NCBI RefSeq assembly: GCF_028656935.1
Contig: NZ_JAMDGZ010000048.1
Location: 62,001 to 126,000 of the forward strand
Reading direction: 5' to 3'
DNA length: 64,000 bases
Source of the DNA: Pseudomonas rubra
GTDB lineage: Bacteria; Pseudomonadota; Gammaproteobacteria; Pseudomonadales; Pseudomonadaceae
Part shown: positions 52,240 through 60,278 of the stretch, in pieces
Layout: the number at the start of each line of letters is the position of its first letter
Position numbering within the stretch: the first letter of the stretch is position 1
Notes under the pieces: generated by a model
Told to the model about the DNA's origin: nothing
Database searches by the model: none
What the model saw: only the letters and a program-made list of their open reading frames with translations
Program-made: the position numbers and the translations under genes

Positions 52240-53238
52240 ATGACCCCGGCAACTGCGCAACCGGCCCGCAACATCATGGTGCTGTACACCGGTGGCACCA
52301 TCGGCATGCAAGCCAGCGCCAACGGCCTGGCCCCGGCCTCGGGCTTCGAGCAACGGATGCGCGAGCAACTGGCCGGGCACGCCAACATTCCCAGCTGGCA
52401 GTTCCGTGAACTGCTGCCGCTGATCGACAGCGCCAACATGACCCCGCAGTACTGGCAGCGCTTGCGCACAGCGATCATTGATGCGGTCGACAACCAGGGC
52501 TGCGATGCCGTGCTGGTCCTGCATGGCACCGACACTCTGGCGTACAGCGCCGCCGCCATGAGTTTCCAATTGCTCGGCCTGCAAGCCCCGGTGTTGTTCA
52601 CCGGCTCCATGCTGCCGGCCGGTGTCGCCGACAGCGATGCCTGGGAAAACCTCACGGGCGCATTGCAGGCCCTGGCTGCCGGGGTTGCGCCGGGTGTGCA
52701 ACTGTACTTCCACGGTGAACTGCTAGCTCCGCACCGTACCGCCAAGGTCCGCAGTTTTGGCCGTCATCCGTTCGTTACCCTCAAGCGTTTTGCCGGCTCT
52801 GGCGCAGTAAAGCCCTTGCCTGCGGCGCTGGACTACCGCCAGCCGAAGCAGGTCGCCAATGTCGCTGTGTTGCCACTGGTGCCGGGGTTTTCCGCGCCGC
52901 TGTTGCAGGCCGCGCTCGCCAGCGGTGCACAGGGTTTGGTGCTCGAATGTTTTGGCAGCGGCACCGGCCCGTCCGACAACCCCGACTTTCTCGCCGCCCT
53001 GGCCAAGGCTCAAGCTCAAGGCATCGTCGTGGTGGCCATCACCCAGTGCCATGAAGGCGGGGTCGAACTGGACGTCTATGAGGCCGGCAGCCGCCTGCGC
53101 CAGGTCGGTGTGCTGTCAGGTGGCGGCATGACCCGCGAGGCACTGTTCGGCAAGTTGCAATTACTGTTGGGCAGCGGCTTGCCGGTAGCCGAGGCAAGAC
53201 GCCTGGTGGAGCAGGATCTTTGCGGGGAATTGCAGTAA
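52240..53238 (+). CDS. Type I L-asparaginase
   Basis: A 332-residue asparaginase. Catalytic threonines are visible in VLYTGGTIGMQ and in VLHGTDTLAYSAAAM, with the following Lys/Asp region; there is no signal peptide, so it is cytoplasmic. The C-terminus has AITQCHEGGVEL and GGGMTREAL. It releases aspartate, which aspA can deaminate. The start at 52240 has GGAGA upstream. Confidence 0.92.
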   Translation: MTPATAQPARNIMVLYTGGTIGMQASANGLAPASGFEQRMREQLAGHANIPSWQFRELLPLIDSANMTPQYWQRLRTAIIDAVDNQGCDAVLVLHGTDTLAYSAAAMSFQLLGLQAPVLFTGSMLPAGVADSDAWENLTGALQALAAGVAPGVQLYFHGELLAPHRTAKVRSFGRHPFVTLKRFAGSGAVKPLPAALDYRQPKQVANVAVLPLVPGFSAPLLQAALASGAQGLVLECFGSGTGPSDNPDFLAALAKAQAQGIVVVAITQCHEGGVELDVYEAGSRLRQVGVLSGGGMTREALFGKLQLLLGSGLPVAEARRLVEQDLCGELQ

Positions 53239-53258
53239 GCGGCTCAAGGCATACTAAT

Positions 53259-53299
53259 TGCTCGGCTTGTTCGGCCAACCTGTCGAAAGAAGCCGAGCA
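53259..53299 (+). promoter_or_regulatory. Inverted repeat ending at the AraC start codon
   Basis: TGCTCGGCTT (53259-53268) and AAGCCGAGCA (53290-53299) are perfect inverses, with 21 bases between. The second arm includes the first base of the ATG. It may be an autoregulatory operator or a hairpin covering the translation start. Confidence 0.4.
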
Positions 53300-54291
53300 T
53301 GCTCCATTCACACCTCACCACCCTGAATGCCGTGTCCCTGGTTCTGCAAGCCTTTCAAGGCCAGGGCCCCGGTGATGAAGCACTGCTTGCCGGCAGCGGC
53401 ATCAGCCCGGCAGACCTGGGCCGCGCCGACTCACGCATCACCACCCGCCAGGAGATGCTGGTGTGTGCCAATGCCGTGGCCCAGCGCCGCGAAGTAGGCC
53501 TGGAGCTGGGCCGGCGCATGCATGTTTCCTGCTACGGCATGCTCGGTTACGCCCTGCTCTCCAGTGCCACCTTAGGTGACGCTTTGCGCCTGGCGATGCG
53601 GTATCCGGCGCTACTGGGAACACTTTTCCAGCTGCGTCTGATCGATGAGGGCGAGCGGGTCTGGTTAAGTGCCAGCAACTATCGCGAAGATCCTCAACTG
53701 GCAGCCTTCAACGCCGAGTTCTGCCTGACCTCGTTGAAAGTCATCTGCGACGACCTGCTCGGCCATCCCCTGCCGCTGCTGGCAACGCGCTTTGCCCATC
53801 CGGCCCCCGACTACCATGCGTTGTATGGCGACAGCTTCGCCTGCAGGTTACGTTTCGGGGCGACGGACAATGCCTTCGCCTTCGCCCGCACCTGGCTGGA
53901 ACAGCCCTTGCCACTGGCCGACCAGATCACCCACCGGGCCATGAGCGAGCGTTGCCGCCGACTCAACCTGGAGTTCACCGGGCGCCAGGCTTGGCTTGGG
54001 CGGATCCGCCAACTGTTGCTTGAGCAACTCGATGCCGCCCCTGGCCTGGAAGGCCTGGCACGGCAGATGAACTGCTCGTCGCGCACCTTGCGCCGGCACC
54101 TGCAGGAGCTGGGCAGCAGCTATCAACAGTTGCTCGATGAACTGCGTTTCGAGCGCGCCAAACAGCTGTTGGCCGAAGATCAGCTACCGATCTACCGTAT
54201 CGCCGAACTGCTCGGCTTCAGCGAAACAGCGAGCTTTCGTCACGCCTTTATGCGCTGGAGCGGGGTTGCGCCGAGCCACTTCCGCGCCTGA
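53299..54291 (+). CDS. AraC-family transcriptional regulator
   Basis: A 330-residue regulator. Residues about 15-200 resemble the arabinose-binding-type ligand domain (PF12625), with CYGMLGYALLSSATLGDALRLAMRY; the C-terminal about 95 residues hold two helix-turn-helix motifs (LARQMNCSSRTLRRHLQ and PIYRIAELLGFSETASFRHAFMRW). The neighbouring deacetylase and binding-protein genes suggest polyamine or amino acid control, but the ligand is unknown. Confidence 0.88.
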   Translation: MLHSHLTTLNAVSLVLQAFQGQGPGDEALLAGSGISPADLGRADSRITTRQEMLVCANAVAQRREVGLELGRRMHVSCYGMLGYALLSSATLGDALRLAMRYPALLGTLFQLRLIDEGERVWLSASNYREDPQLAAFNAEFCLTSLKVICDDLLGHPLPLLATRFAHPAPDYHALYGDSFACRLRFGATDNAFAFARTWLEQPLPLADQITHRAMSERCRRLNLEFTGRQAWLGRIRQLLLEQLDAAPGLEGLARQMNCSSRTLRRHLQELGSSYQQLLDELRFERAKQLLAEDQLPIYRIAELLGFSETASFRHAFMRWSGVAPSHFRA

Positions 54292-54432
54292 ATGCAGCTG
54301 TTGCACCGCCAGGGGGCGAAATCCGGACAGCCAGGCTGGCCACATCGATCCCCTTTTGGCCGTTTCCGTCGTTCTGCACCGGGCCTGCGCCACCAACAAT
54401 GGAGCGACGCCAGTGACCCGGAGAACAACAAA

Positions 54433-55686
54433 ATGCTGACGATCTATTCCGATGACCACCGCCTGCACCACGGCCGCTGCGAGCTGATCGACGGGCAACT
54501 GATGCCCTGCTTCGAAATGCCATCGCGCGCCGACCATGTTCTGCAGCGGGTAGAAACTCGCGAGCTGGGAACCATCAAGGGCCCTGCTGACTTTGGCCGC
54601 GCACCCTTGCTGCGCGTGCACAGTGCCGACTACCTGAACTTCTTCGAAGGTGCCTGGCAACGCTGGGCCGAACTGGGCCACGACGGCGACCTACTGCCCT
54701 TCACCTGGCCCGCGCGCACCCTGCGCAGCGTCAAACCCGTCGGCCTGCATGGCGAACTCGGTTATTACAGCTTCGACGCGGGCGCACCGATTACCGCCGG
54801 TACCTGGCAAGCCGCCTACAGCGCCGCGCAAGTTGCCCTCACCGCCCAGGCTGCAATCCAGAGCGGCGCGCACAGCGCCTTCGCCCTCTGCCGGCCACCT
54901 GGCCATCACGCCGCCAGCGACGTCATGGGCGGCTACTGCTACCTGAACAACGCCGCCATCGCCGCCCAGGCCTTCCTGGATCAGGGCCGGCGCAAGGTGG
55001 CGATCCTCGATGTCGACTACCATCACGGCAACGGCACCCAAGAGATCTTCTACCAGCGCAGTGACGTGTTCTTCGCGTCGATTCACGGCGATCCGCAGGC
55101 CGAGTTTCCATTCTTCCTCGGCTATGCCGACGAGCAAGGCGAAGGTGACGGCCTGGGCTACAACATCAACTACCCGCTGCCGGCCGGCAGTGACTGGCCG
55201 ACCTGGAGCAAGGCACTGGACCAGGCTTGTGAACGCATTGCGGCCTATGGCCCGGACGTGCTGGTGATTTCCCTGGGTGTGGATACGTTCAAGGACGACC
55301 CGATTTCCCAGTTCAAGCTCGACAGCCCCGACTATCTGCAGATGGGCGAACGCATCGCCCGCCTCGGCAAACCGACGTTATTCGTCATGGAAGGCGGTTA
55401 TGCGGTCGAGGAAATCGGCATCAACGCGGTGAACGTACTTGAAGGTTTCGAACGCGCCCAACAGGAAGCTCAAGCATGGCCCGACTCAAGCGCCTGCTCG
55501 CCCCCCTGCTCTGCACCAGCCTGCTCGCCGGTAGCCTGGAAGCTGCCGAACAACGTACCCTGCGGGTCTACAACTGGTTCGACTACATCACCCCGCAAAC
55601 CCTGGTGGACTTCCAGAAAGACAGCCAGGTCAAGCTCATCTACGACATCTTCGACACCAACGAAGCCCTCGAAGCCAAGCTGTTGA
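54433..55686 (+). CDS. Histone deacetylase family protein (acetylpolyamine amidohydrolase-like), overlong frame
   Basis: Residues 1-345 are a complete zinc deacetylase of the bacterial acetylpolyamine type. RPPGHHAASDVMGGYCYLNN, DVDYHHGNGTQ, SLGVDTFKDDP and MEGGYAVEEIG supply the catalytic His pair, metal ligands and Tyr. The family is usually about 340-350 residues and ends near NVLEGFE. Here the frame stays open for another 70 residues and overlaps the binding-protein gene by 211 bases in a different frame; that tail is Ser/Thr/Pro-rich and looks like out-of-frame sequence. It may have lost its stop. Confidence 0.85.
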   Translation: MLTIYSDDHRLHHGRCELIDGQLMPCFEMPSRADHVLQRVETRELGTIKGPADFGRAPLLRVHSADYLNFFEGAWQRWAELGHDGDLLPFTWPARTLRSVKPVGLHGELGYYSFDAGAPITAGTWQAAYSAAQVALTAQAAIQSGAHSAFALCRPPGHHAASDVMGGYCYLNNAAIAAQAFLDQGRRKVAILDVDYHHGNGTQEIFYQRSDVFFASIHGDPQAEFPFFLGYADEQGEGDGLGYNINYPLPAGSDWPTWSKALDQACERIAAYGPDVLVISLGVDTFKDDPISQFKLDSPDYLQMGERIARLGKPTLFVMEGGYAVEEIGINAVNVLEGFERAQQEAQAWPDSSACSPPCSAPACSPVAWKLPNNVPCGSTTGSTTSPRKPWWTSRKTARSSSSTTSSTPTKPSKPSC

Positions 55687-56576
55687 CCGGCAACTCCGGC
55701 TACGACGTGGTGGTGCCATCCAATGTGTTCCTGGCCAAGCAGATCGAAGCGGGGGTGTTCCAGCCGCTGGACCGCAGCAAGCTGCCTAACTGGCAGCACC
55801 TGGACCCGAAACTGATGAAGCTGATCGAGGCTAACGACCCCGGCAACAAATTCGCCGTGCCCTACATGTACGGCACGGTGCTGATCGGCTTCAACCCGGC
55901 CAAGGTCAAGGCAGCCCTGGGCGACAATGCCCCGGTCGACAGCTGGGACCTGATCTTCAAGGAAGAAAACATCGCCAAGCTCAAGCAGTGCGGCGTGGCC
56001 TTGCTTGACTCGCCGTCAGAGATCCTGCCTCTGGCCCTGCAGTACCTGGGCCTGCCACCAAACAGCACAAAACCTGCGGACTACAAAAAAGCTGAGGAAC
56101 TGCTGCTGAAGATTCGTCCGCACGTCACCTACTTCCACTCCTCCAAGTACATGGCCGATATCGCCAATGGCGACATCTGTGTCGCGGTCGGCTACTCGGG
56201 CAGCTTCTCCCAGGCGGCCAACCGCGCTACCGAGGCGAAGAACGGCGTGGTGGTGGACATGCGCCTGCCCAAGGAGGGCGCACCGATCTGGTTCGACATG
56301 CTGGCAATCCCCAAAGGTGCGGCCAACCCGGAAGATGCCTACACCTTCATCAACTATCTGCTGCAGCCCAAGGTGATCGCACCCATCAGCGACTTTGTCG
56401 GCTACCCCAACCCCAACAAGGACGCCACCGAGCTGGTCGCACCGGCCATCCGCAATAACCCCAACCTGTACCCGACCGAAGCTGCCATGGCCAAGCTCTA
56501 TACCTTGCAACCGCTGCCGCGGGATGCCGAGCGGGCGCGCACCCGCGCCTGGACCAAGATCAAGGCCGGGACCTGA
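55476..56576 (+). CDS. Polyamine ABC transporter substrate-binding protein (PotF/SpuD-like)
   Basis: A 366-residue periplasmic binding protein. A signal peptide (LLAPLLCTSLLAGSLEA) precedes LRVYNWFDYITPQTLVDFQ, the polyamine-binding-protein N-terminus, and SGYDVVVPSNVFLAKQI. The C-terminal ITAPISDF-like segment is present. AGGA lies 8 bases before the ATG, so translation starts inside the deacetylase frame. No permease or ATPase gene follows, so it must use a system elsewhere. Confidence 0.92.
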   Translation: MARLKRLLAPLLCTSLLAGSLEAAEQRTLRVYNWFDYITPQTLVDFQKDSQVKLIYDIFDTNEALEAKLLTGNSGYDVVVPSNVFLAKQIEAGVFQPLDRSKLPNWQHLDPKLMKLIEANDPGNKFAVPYMYGTVLIGFNPAKVKAALGDNAPVDSWDLIFKEENIAKLKQCGVALLDSPSEILPLALQYLGLPPNSTKPADYKKAEELLLKIRPHVTYFHSSKYMADIANGDICVAVGYSGSFSQAANRATEAKNGVVVDMRLPKEGAPIWFDMLAIPKGAANPEDAYTFINYLLQPKVIAPISDFVGYPNPNKDATELVAPAIRNNPNLYPTEAAMAKLYTLQPLPRDAERARTRAWTKIKAGT

Positions 56577-56579
56577 CCG

Positions 56580-58109
56580 TCACTGACGCCAGGCCCGCCG
56601 CAAGCGGGCCAGGGCGTCGGCAGTCGCGGCTTCGCACACTGCGGCGAAGCCCAGCACCAAACCAGCACGCTTATCCACAGGGACCGTCGATTCTGGCAGC
56701 CAGTACTCACTCAGGGCATTGAGTTCAACACCCACCGCTTCGGCACGGGCAATCAATTCCTGCTCACGGGCGTAGCTGTCGACATCGACTTTCACATGCA
56801 ATCCTGCCGCAACCTCTGGCATCGGCCCGACACCGGTAACATCCATCGGCCAACCCGCTTTCAAGGTATTGCGACGGCTCAAGGCGGCGCGACGCATGCG
56901 TCGGATATGCCGCTGAAAGTGCCCTTGGGCCATGAACTGCGCCATCACTGCCTGGGTGCCCACCTCCGAATGCCGTACGGCCAGCGCCCGGCAGCGGGAA
57001 AAGGCCTGGACCAGTTGCCGTGGCAGCACCAGGTAGCCCAGGCGCAGCGCCGGAAAGGCGATCTTGCCGAAGGTGCCGACATACAACACCCGGCCGTTGC
57101 GATCCAACGCCGCCAGCGGCGCTAGCGGGTCGCCGCTATAGCGGTACTCACCGTCATAATCATCCTCGATGATCCAGCCGTCCTTGCGCTCGGCCCAGGC
57201 CAGCAACTCCAGGCGCCGGGCCAGGCTCATGGTGACGCCGGTCGGGTACTGGTGAGACGGCGTCACATAGCTGAGGCGGCAATGCCCCACGGCATCAAGT
57301 GCAGAGCAGTCCAGGCCTTCATGGTCGACCCCCACTCCCTGCACCTTGGCCCCAGTCAGCGCAAAGGCGTTGCCGGCGGCTCGGTAACCGGGGTTTTCCA
57401 CAGCCACTACTTCGCCAGGCTCCAGCAGCAGCTGTGCACAAAGGCTGATGGCTTGCTGTGCACCACTGGTGATCACAATTTGTTCAGCCACGCAGGAAAG
57501 CCCGCGGGATCGACGCAAATAGGTAGCGATCAGTTCGCGCAGATGCGGCTCACCAGCCGGATCACCATAACCCAGCGCGGCAGGGTCGGGATTACGCCAG
57601 AAACCCGCCTGCAGCTTGGCCCAGACCTCAAACGGAAACAGGTCAAACGCCGGCAAACCCACCCGAAAAGCCCGCGGCGGACCGCTTTTGGGCGGCGGTA
57701 AGTGATGGCTTTCCAGGCGACTCAACGGCACAGTGTGGATAACTTTACTGGATGTATCCTCAGTTATCTCTACTGGTTTTGTGGATAACCCTGTGGAAAA
57801 ACCCAGGGATAACCCTGTGGATACTTTTGTGGATAATTTTGGCAACTGGCTGACATAGGTGCCATCGCCCACCCGGCTTTCTATATAGCCCTCGGCGTAC
57901 AACTGATCATAAGCACGCACCACGCTGTTGCGCGAAAGCGCCAGTACCGCCGCCATATCGCGGCTGGCCGGCAGCCGTGTGCCGCTGCTCAGCCGGCCGT
58001 CCAGCACCCGCATGCGCAGGGCCTGATAAAGCTGGCGGCTCAGACCCTGACGGCGATCGAGCACGATACCTGTCGGGTCGAACGGCAAAGTGAAGGGGCG
58101 CTCACTCAT
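56580..58109 (-). CDS. MocR/PdxR-type GntR-aminotransferase regulator
   Basis: A 509-residue fusion. Residues 15-85 are a GntR winged helix (GTRLPASRDMAAVLALSRNSVVRAYDQL); residues about 145-505 are an aminotransferase-like fold with ITSGAQQAISL, the PLP-binding EDDYDGEY and the Lys in VGTFGKIAFPALRLGYLV. Between them lies a linker (about 88-140) encoded by a DnaA-box-like tandem repeat, giving the tetrapeptides LSTK, VSTG, LSLG, FSTG, LSTK at 92-111. The Lys is retained although the usual Ser before it is Gly. It is divergent from the PaiB-like gene. Effector likely a PLP-reactive amine, by family only. Confidence 0.9.
   Translation of the reverse strand: MSERPFTLPFDPTGIVLDRRQGLSRQLYQALRMRVLDGRLSSGTRLPASRDMAAVLALSRNSVVRAYDQLYAEGYIESRVGDGTYVSQLPKLSTKVSTGLSLGFSTGLSTKPVEITEDTSSKVIHTVPLSRLESHHLPPPKSGPPRAFRVGLPAFDLFPFEVWAKLQAGFWRNPDPAALGYGDPAGEPHLRELIATYLRRSRGLSCVAEQIVITSGAQQAISLCAQLLLEPGEVVAVENPGYRAAGNAFALTGAKVQGVGVDHEGLDCSALDAVGHCRLSYVTPSHQYPTGVTMSLARRLELLAWAERKDGWIIEDDYDGEYRYSGDPLAPLAALDRNGRVLYVGTFGKIAFPALRLGYLVLPRQLVQAFSRCRALAVRHSEVGTQAVMAQFMAQGHFQRHIRRMRRAALSRRNTLKAGWPMDVTGVGPMPEVAAGLHVKVDVDSYAREQELIARAEAVGVELNALSEYWLPESTVPVDKRAGLVLGFAAVCEAATADALARLRRAWRQ
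56671..56679 (+). other. Single DnaA-box match near the 3' end of the MocR gene
   Basis: TTATCCACA, the consensus 9-mer for DnaA, occurs once here in plus orientation, opposite to the cluster at 57734-57836 in the same gene. Confidence 0.5.
57734..57742 (-). other. DnaA-box match outside the tandem array
   Basis: On the minus strand this is TTATCCACA. It encodes part of V-I-H-T in a different reading phase from the repeat copies, so it is not simply a repeat unit. Confidence 0.55.
57780..57839 (-). repeat. Five-copy 12-bp tandem repeat of DnaA-box-like sequence
   Basis: Copies begin at 57780, 57792, 57804, 57816 and 57828. On the plus strand they open TGTGGATAA, TGTGGAAAA, CAGGGATAA, TGTGGATAC and TGTGGATAA. 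The first and last are exact DnaA consensus on the minus strand (TTATCCACA); the others differ by one or two bases. All have the same orientation, 12 bp apart, inside the MocR linker. Confidence 0.85.
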
Positions 58110-58199
58110 GGCAATGGACCTATGAAATTAGCTAGAAATGGCTCTTACCTTAGTCCAATAGCCTGCCTAGGATTGGACCATTCGCCAAGGACAATCGAC

Positions 58200-58829
58200 A
58201 TGTTCACACCTTCGAGCCACAAGGAAACCGATCTCGAGCGCTTGCATCAGCAGATCGAGCAAACACGCCTGGCCGTACTGGTCACCCATGGTGAGCAAGG
58301 TTTGCAGGCCAGCCACCTGCCACTGCTGCTGGATCGCGGCCAGGGCAGCAACGGCACCCTGTACGGCCACTTCGCCCGGGCCAACAAGCAATGGCAGGAC
58401 CTGGCCAACGGCGCCGAGGCGCTACTGGTATTTGCCGGGCCCGATGCTTATGTCAGCGCCGGCTACTACCCCAGCAAGGTTGACGACCCGCGCACAGTTC
58501 CGACCTGGAACTATGTGACCGTACACGCCTGGGGCAAGGCCGAGGTGTTTCACGACGCCGAACGGCTGCTGGATATCGTCAGGCGCCTGAGTGACCAGCA
58601 TGAGCAACACCAGGCCAACCCCTGGTCGGTGGATGAGGCGCCAGCCGACTACATGGCCAGCATGCTCAAGGCAATCGTCGGCTTCTCCCTGCCCATCGAG
58701 CGCCTGCAAGGCACACGCAAACTCAGCCAGAACCGTTCGGCCATCGACATCGAAGGCGTGCGCAACGGCCTGGCAGGCAGCAGCGATCCCCTGGACAACC
58801 AACTGGCCGCCCTGATGGGCCAACTTTGA
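58200..58829 (+). CDS. FMN-binding negative regulator, PaiB-like
   Basis: A 209-residue protein with the PaiB pattern: MFTPSSHKETD, the ASHLPLLLD strand, GTLYGHFARANKQW, YVSAGYYPSKVDDPRTVPTWNYVTVHAWG and a KLSQNRS end. Bacillus PaiB acts with an acetyltransferase in sporulation and protease control; the fold resembles flavin reductases. Start at 58200 is the family Met. A GNAT gene follows after 12 bases, as in the paiAB pairing. Confidence 0.9.
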   Translation: MFTPSSHKETDLERLHQQIEQTRLAVLVTHGEQGLQASHLPLLLDRGQGSNGTLYGHFARANKQWQDLANGAEALLVFAGPDAYVSAGYYPSKVDDPRTVPTWNYVTVHAWGKAEVFHDAERLLDIVRRLSDQHEQHQANPWSVDEAPADYMASMLKAIVGFSLPIERLQGTRKLSQNRSAIDIEGVRNGLAGSSDPLDNQLAALMGQL

Positions 58830-58841
58830 AGGAGTACACCC

Positions 58842-59288
58842 ATGTCTAGCGTCACCCTCCGTCCCGTCACCGCCGACGATCACAGCGTCTGGCTGCCGCT
58901 GTGGCAGGCGTATCAGCGCTTCTACGAAACCCGTATTGCCGACGAGGTCAGCGCCGTGACCTGGACGCGCATGCTCGACCCGAATGAACCGACCAACGCC
59001 GCGCTGGCCTGGGTCGATGGCAAGGCGGTGGGCATGGTCCACTGGATCTATCACCGCTCCAACTGGAGCATCGAGAACTCCTGCTACCTGCAAGACCTGT
59101 ATGTGCAAAGTGAGCAACGTGGCCTGGGTGTCGGCCGCCAGTTGATCGAATACGTCTACGCTACGGCAAAGGCCGCAGGTTGCGCCAAAGTGCACTGGCT
59201 GACCCATGAAACCAATGCCACGGCCATCAGCCTGTACGAGCAGGTCGCCGAGCGGCCCGGCTTCATCCAGTTCCGCAAACCGCTGTAA
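58842..59288 (+). CDS. GNAT acetyltransferase
   Basis: A 148-residue acetyltransferase. The acetyl-CoA loop is EQRGLGVGRQLI, preceded by LQDLYV on beta-4 and followed by a C-terminal LTHETNATAISLYEQV, which is the family's helix alpha-4 with its Asn/Tyr. The substrate is unknown; the PaiB and polyamine neighbours make an amine acceptor conceivable. GGAG precedes the ATG. The next GNAT gene is 16 bases downstream. Confidence 0.88.
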   Translation: MSSVTLRPVTADDHSVWLPLWQAYQRFYETRIADEVSAVTWTRMLDPNEPTNAALAWVDGKAVGMVHWIYHRSNWSIENSCYLQDLYVQSEQRGLGVGRQLIEYVYATAKAAGCAKVHWLTHETNATAISLYEQVAERPGFIQFRKPL

Positions 59289-59304
59289 GCCAGAGGAGCC
59301 TCCC

Positions 59305-59979
59305 ATGAGCAATCCATTGAACTGGCACCCGGCCAAACGCCCGCAACCTGCGTCATTGACCGGGCACTTCATCCGCCTGGAAAAGCTCGACCCCAAGCGC
59401 GACAGCGAAGACCTCTGGGAAGTGTTCCAAGGCCCCCAAGCCGACAGCAAACTGTGGGACTACCTGGCGTACGGTCCGTTCAGCGAACGCGAAGACTTCG
59501 ATCACTGGCTCGATACCAACGCCGCCAGCAGCGACCCACTGTTCTACAGCGTGATTGACCTGGCAAACGGCCAGACCCAGGGCATCCTCAGCCTGATGTC
59601 GATCGTGCCCGACCAGGGTCGTATCGAGATTGGCCACATCGCCTTCGGCGCCGCCATGCAACGCACACCAAAGGGCACTGAAGCCATCTACCTGCTCGGC
59701 AAACTGGCGTTCGAGCTAAGCAACAGGCGCCTGGAATGGAAGTGCAACGACGACAACGCCCGCTCCAAGCGCGCTGCGCTGCGCTTTGGCTTTACCTTCG
59801 AAGGGGTGTTTCGCAAGCACATGGTGATCAAGGACCGTAACCGCGACACGGCCTGGTTCTCGATTACCGACGATGAGTGGCCGGCGATTGCGGCGGGGTT
59901 CGAGCGCTGGTTGGCGCCCGATAACCAGCGGCCAGAGGGGCAGTTGCGAACACTGGAAGCGTGCCGCACCAGTGCCTGA
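59305..59979 (+). CDS. GNAT acetyltransferase, RimJ/RimL type
   Basis: A 224-residue acetyltransferase of the RimL/RimJ-like group. It has the typical long N-terminal segment TGHFIRLEKLDP, IEIGHIAFGAAMQRTPKGTEAIYLLG and the WKCNDDNARSKRAALRFGF motif. Many of this group modify protein N-termini or small amines; the target here is unknown. The start at 59305 has AGGAG. It is convergent with the Hip-like module. Confidence 0.88.
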   Translation: MSNPLNWHPAKRPQPASLTGHFIRLEKLDPKRDSEDLWEVFQGPQADSKLWDYLAYGPFSEREDFDHWLDTNAASSDPLFYSVIDLANGQTQGILSLMSIVPDQGRIEIGHIAFGAAMQRTPKGTEAIYLLGKLAFELSNRRLEWKCNDDNARSKRAALRFGFTFEGVFRKHMVIKDRNRDTAWFSITDDEWPAIAAGFERWLAPDNQRPEGQLRTLEACRTSA

Positions 59980-59999
59980 GGCCGTGCCAGCGACCGCGT

Positions 60000-60278
60000 C
60001 TAACTGACCTGCCGCTGGCGCTTGACCACACCCATCTGCAAACCGAATGGGCGAAAGACCGCATTCAGCGACTTCAGCGTCGGGTTACCTTCCCCCTGCT
60101 CAATCTGAATCAGTGTGCGCACCGATATCTTACACATGCTCGCGAACTGGCTCTGATGCAAACCAGCCACCTCGACGCGCAAACGCCTGACTGCAGTGCC
60201 AAGCTCCAATGATCCGTCAGCAATAGCGGTGCGCACACCTTCGATGAGCGACGTGCGTATATCGATAGAAACAGTCAT
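60000..60278 (-). CDS. hipB: HipB-like antitoxin/XRE regulator
   Basis: A 92-residue protein with an XRE helix-turn-helix in HQSQFASMCKISVRTLIQIEQGEGNPTLKSL and a preceding helical part. It is the expected DNA-binding antitoxin partner of HipA and probably represses its own operon. Its ATG overlaps the upstream hipA stop by 4 bases (ATGA), so the antitoxin is second, the reverse of the usual hipB-hipA order. Confidence 0.85.
   Translation of the reverse strand: MTVSIDIRTSLIEGVRTAIADGSLELGTAVRRLRVEVAGLHQSQFASMCKISVRTLIQIEQGEGNPTLKSLNAVFRPFGLQMGVVKRQRQVS

Noticed and set aside
57780..57839. A replication origin (oriC)
   Set aside because: There is no adjacent AT-rich unwinding region or dnaA/rpmH/gidA gene and the repeat lies within a coding gene, so it is treated as a DnaA-box-like repeat rather than an origin.
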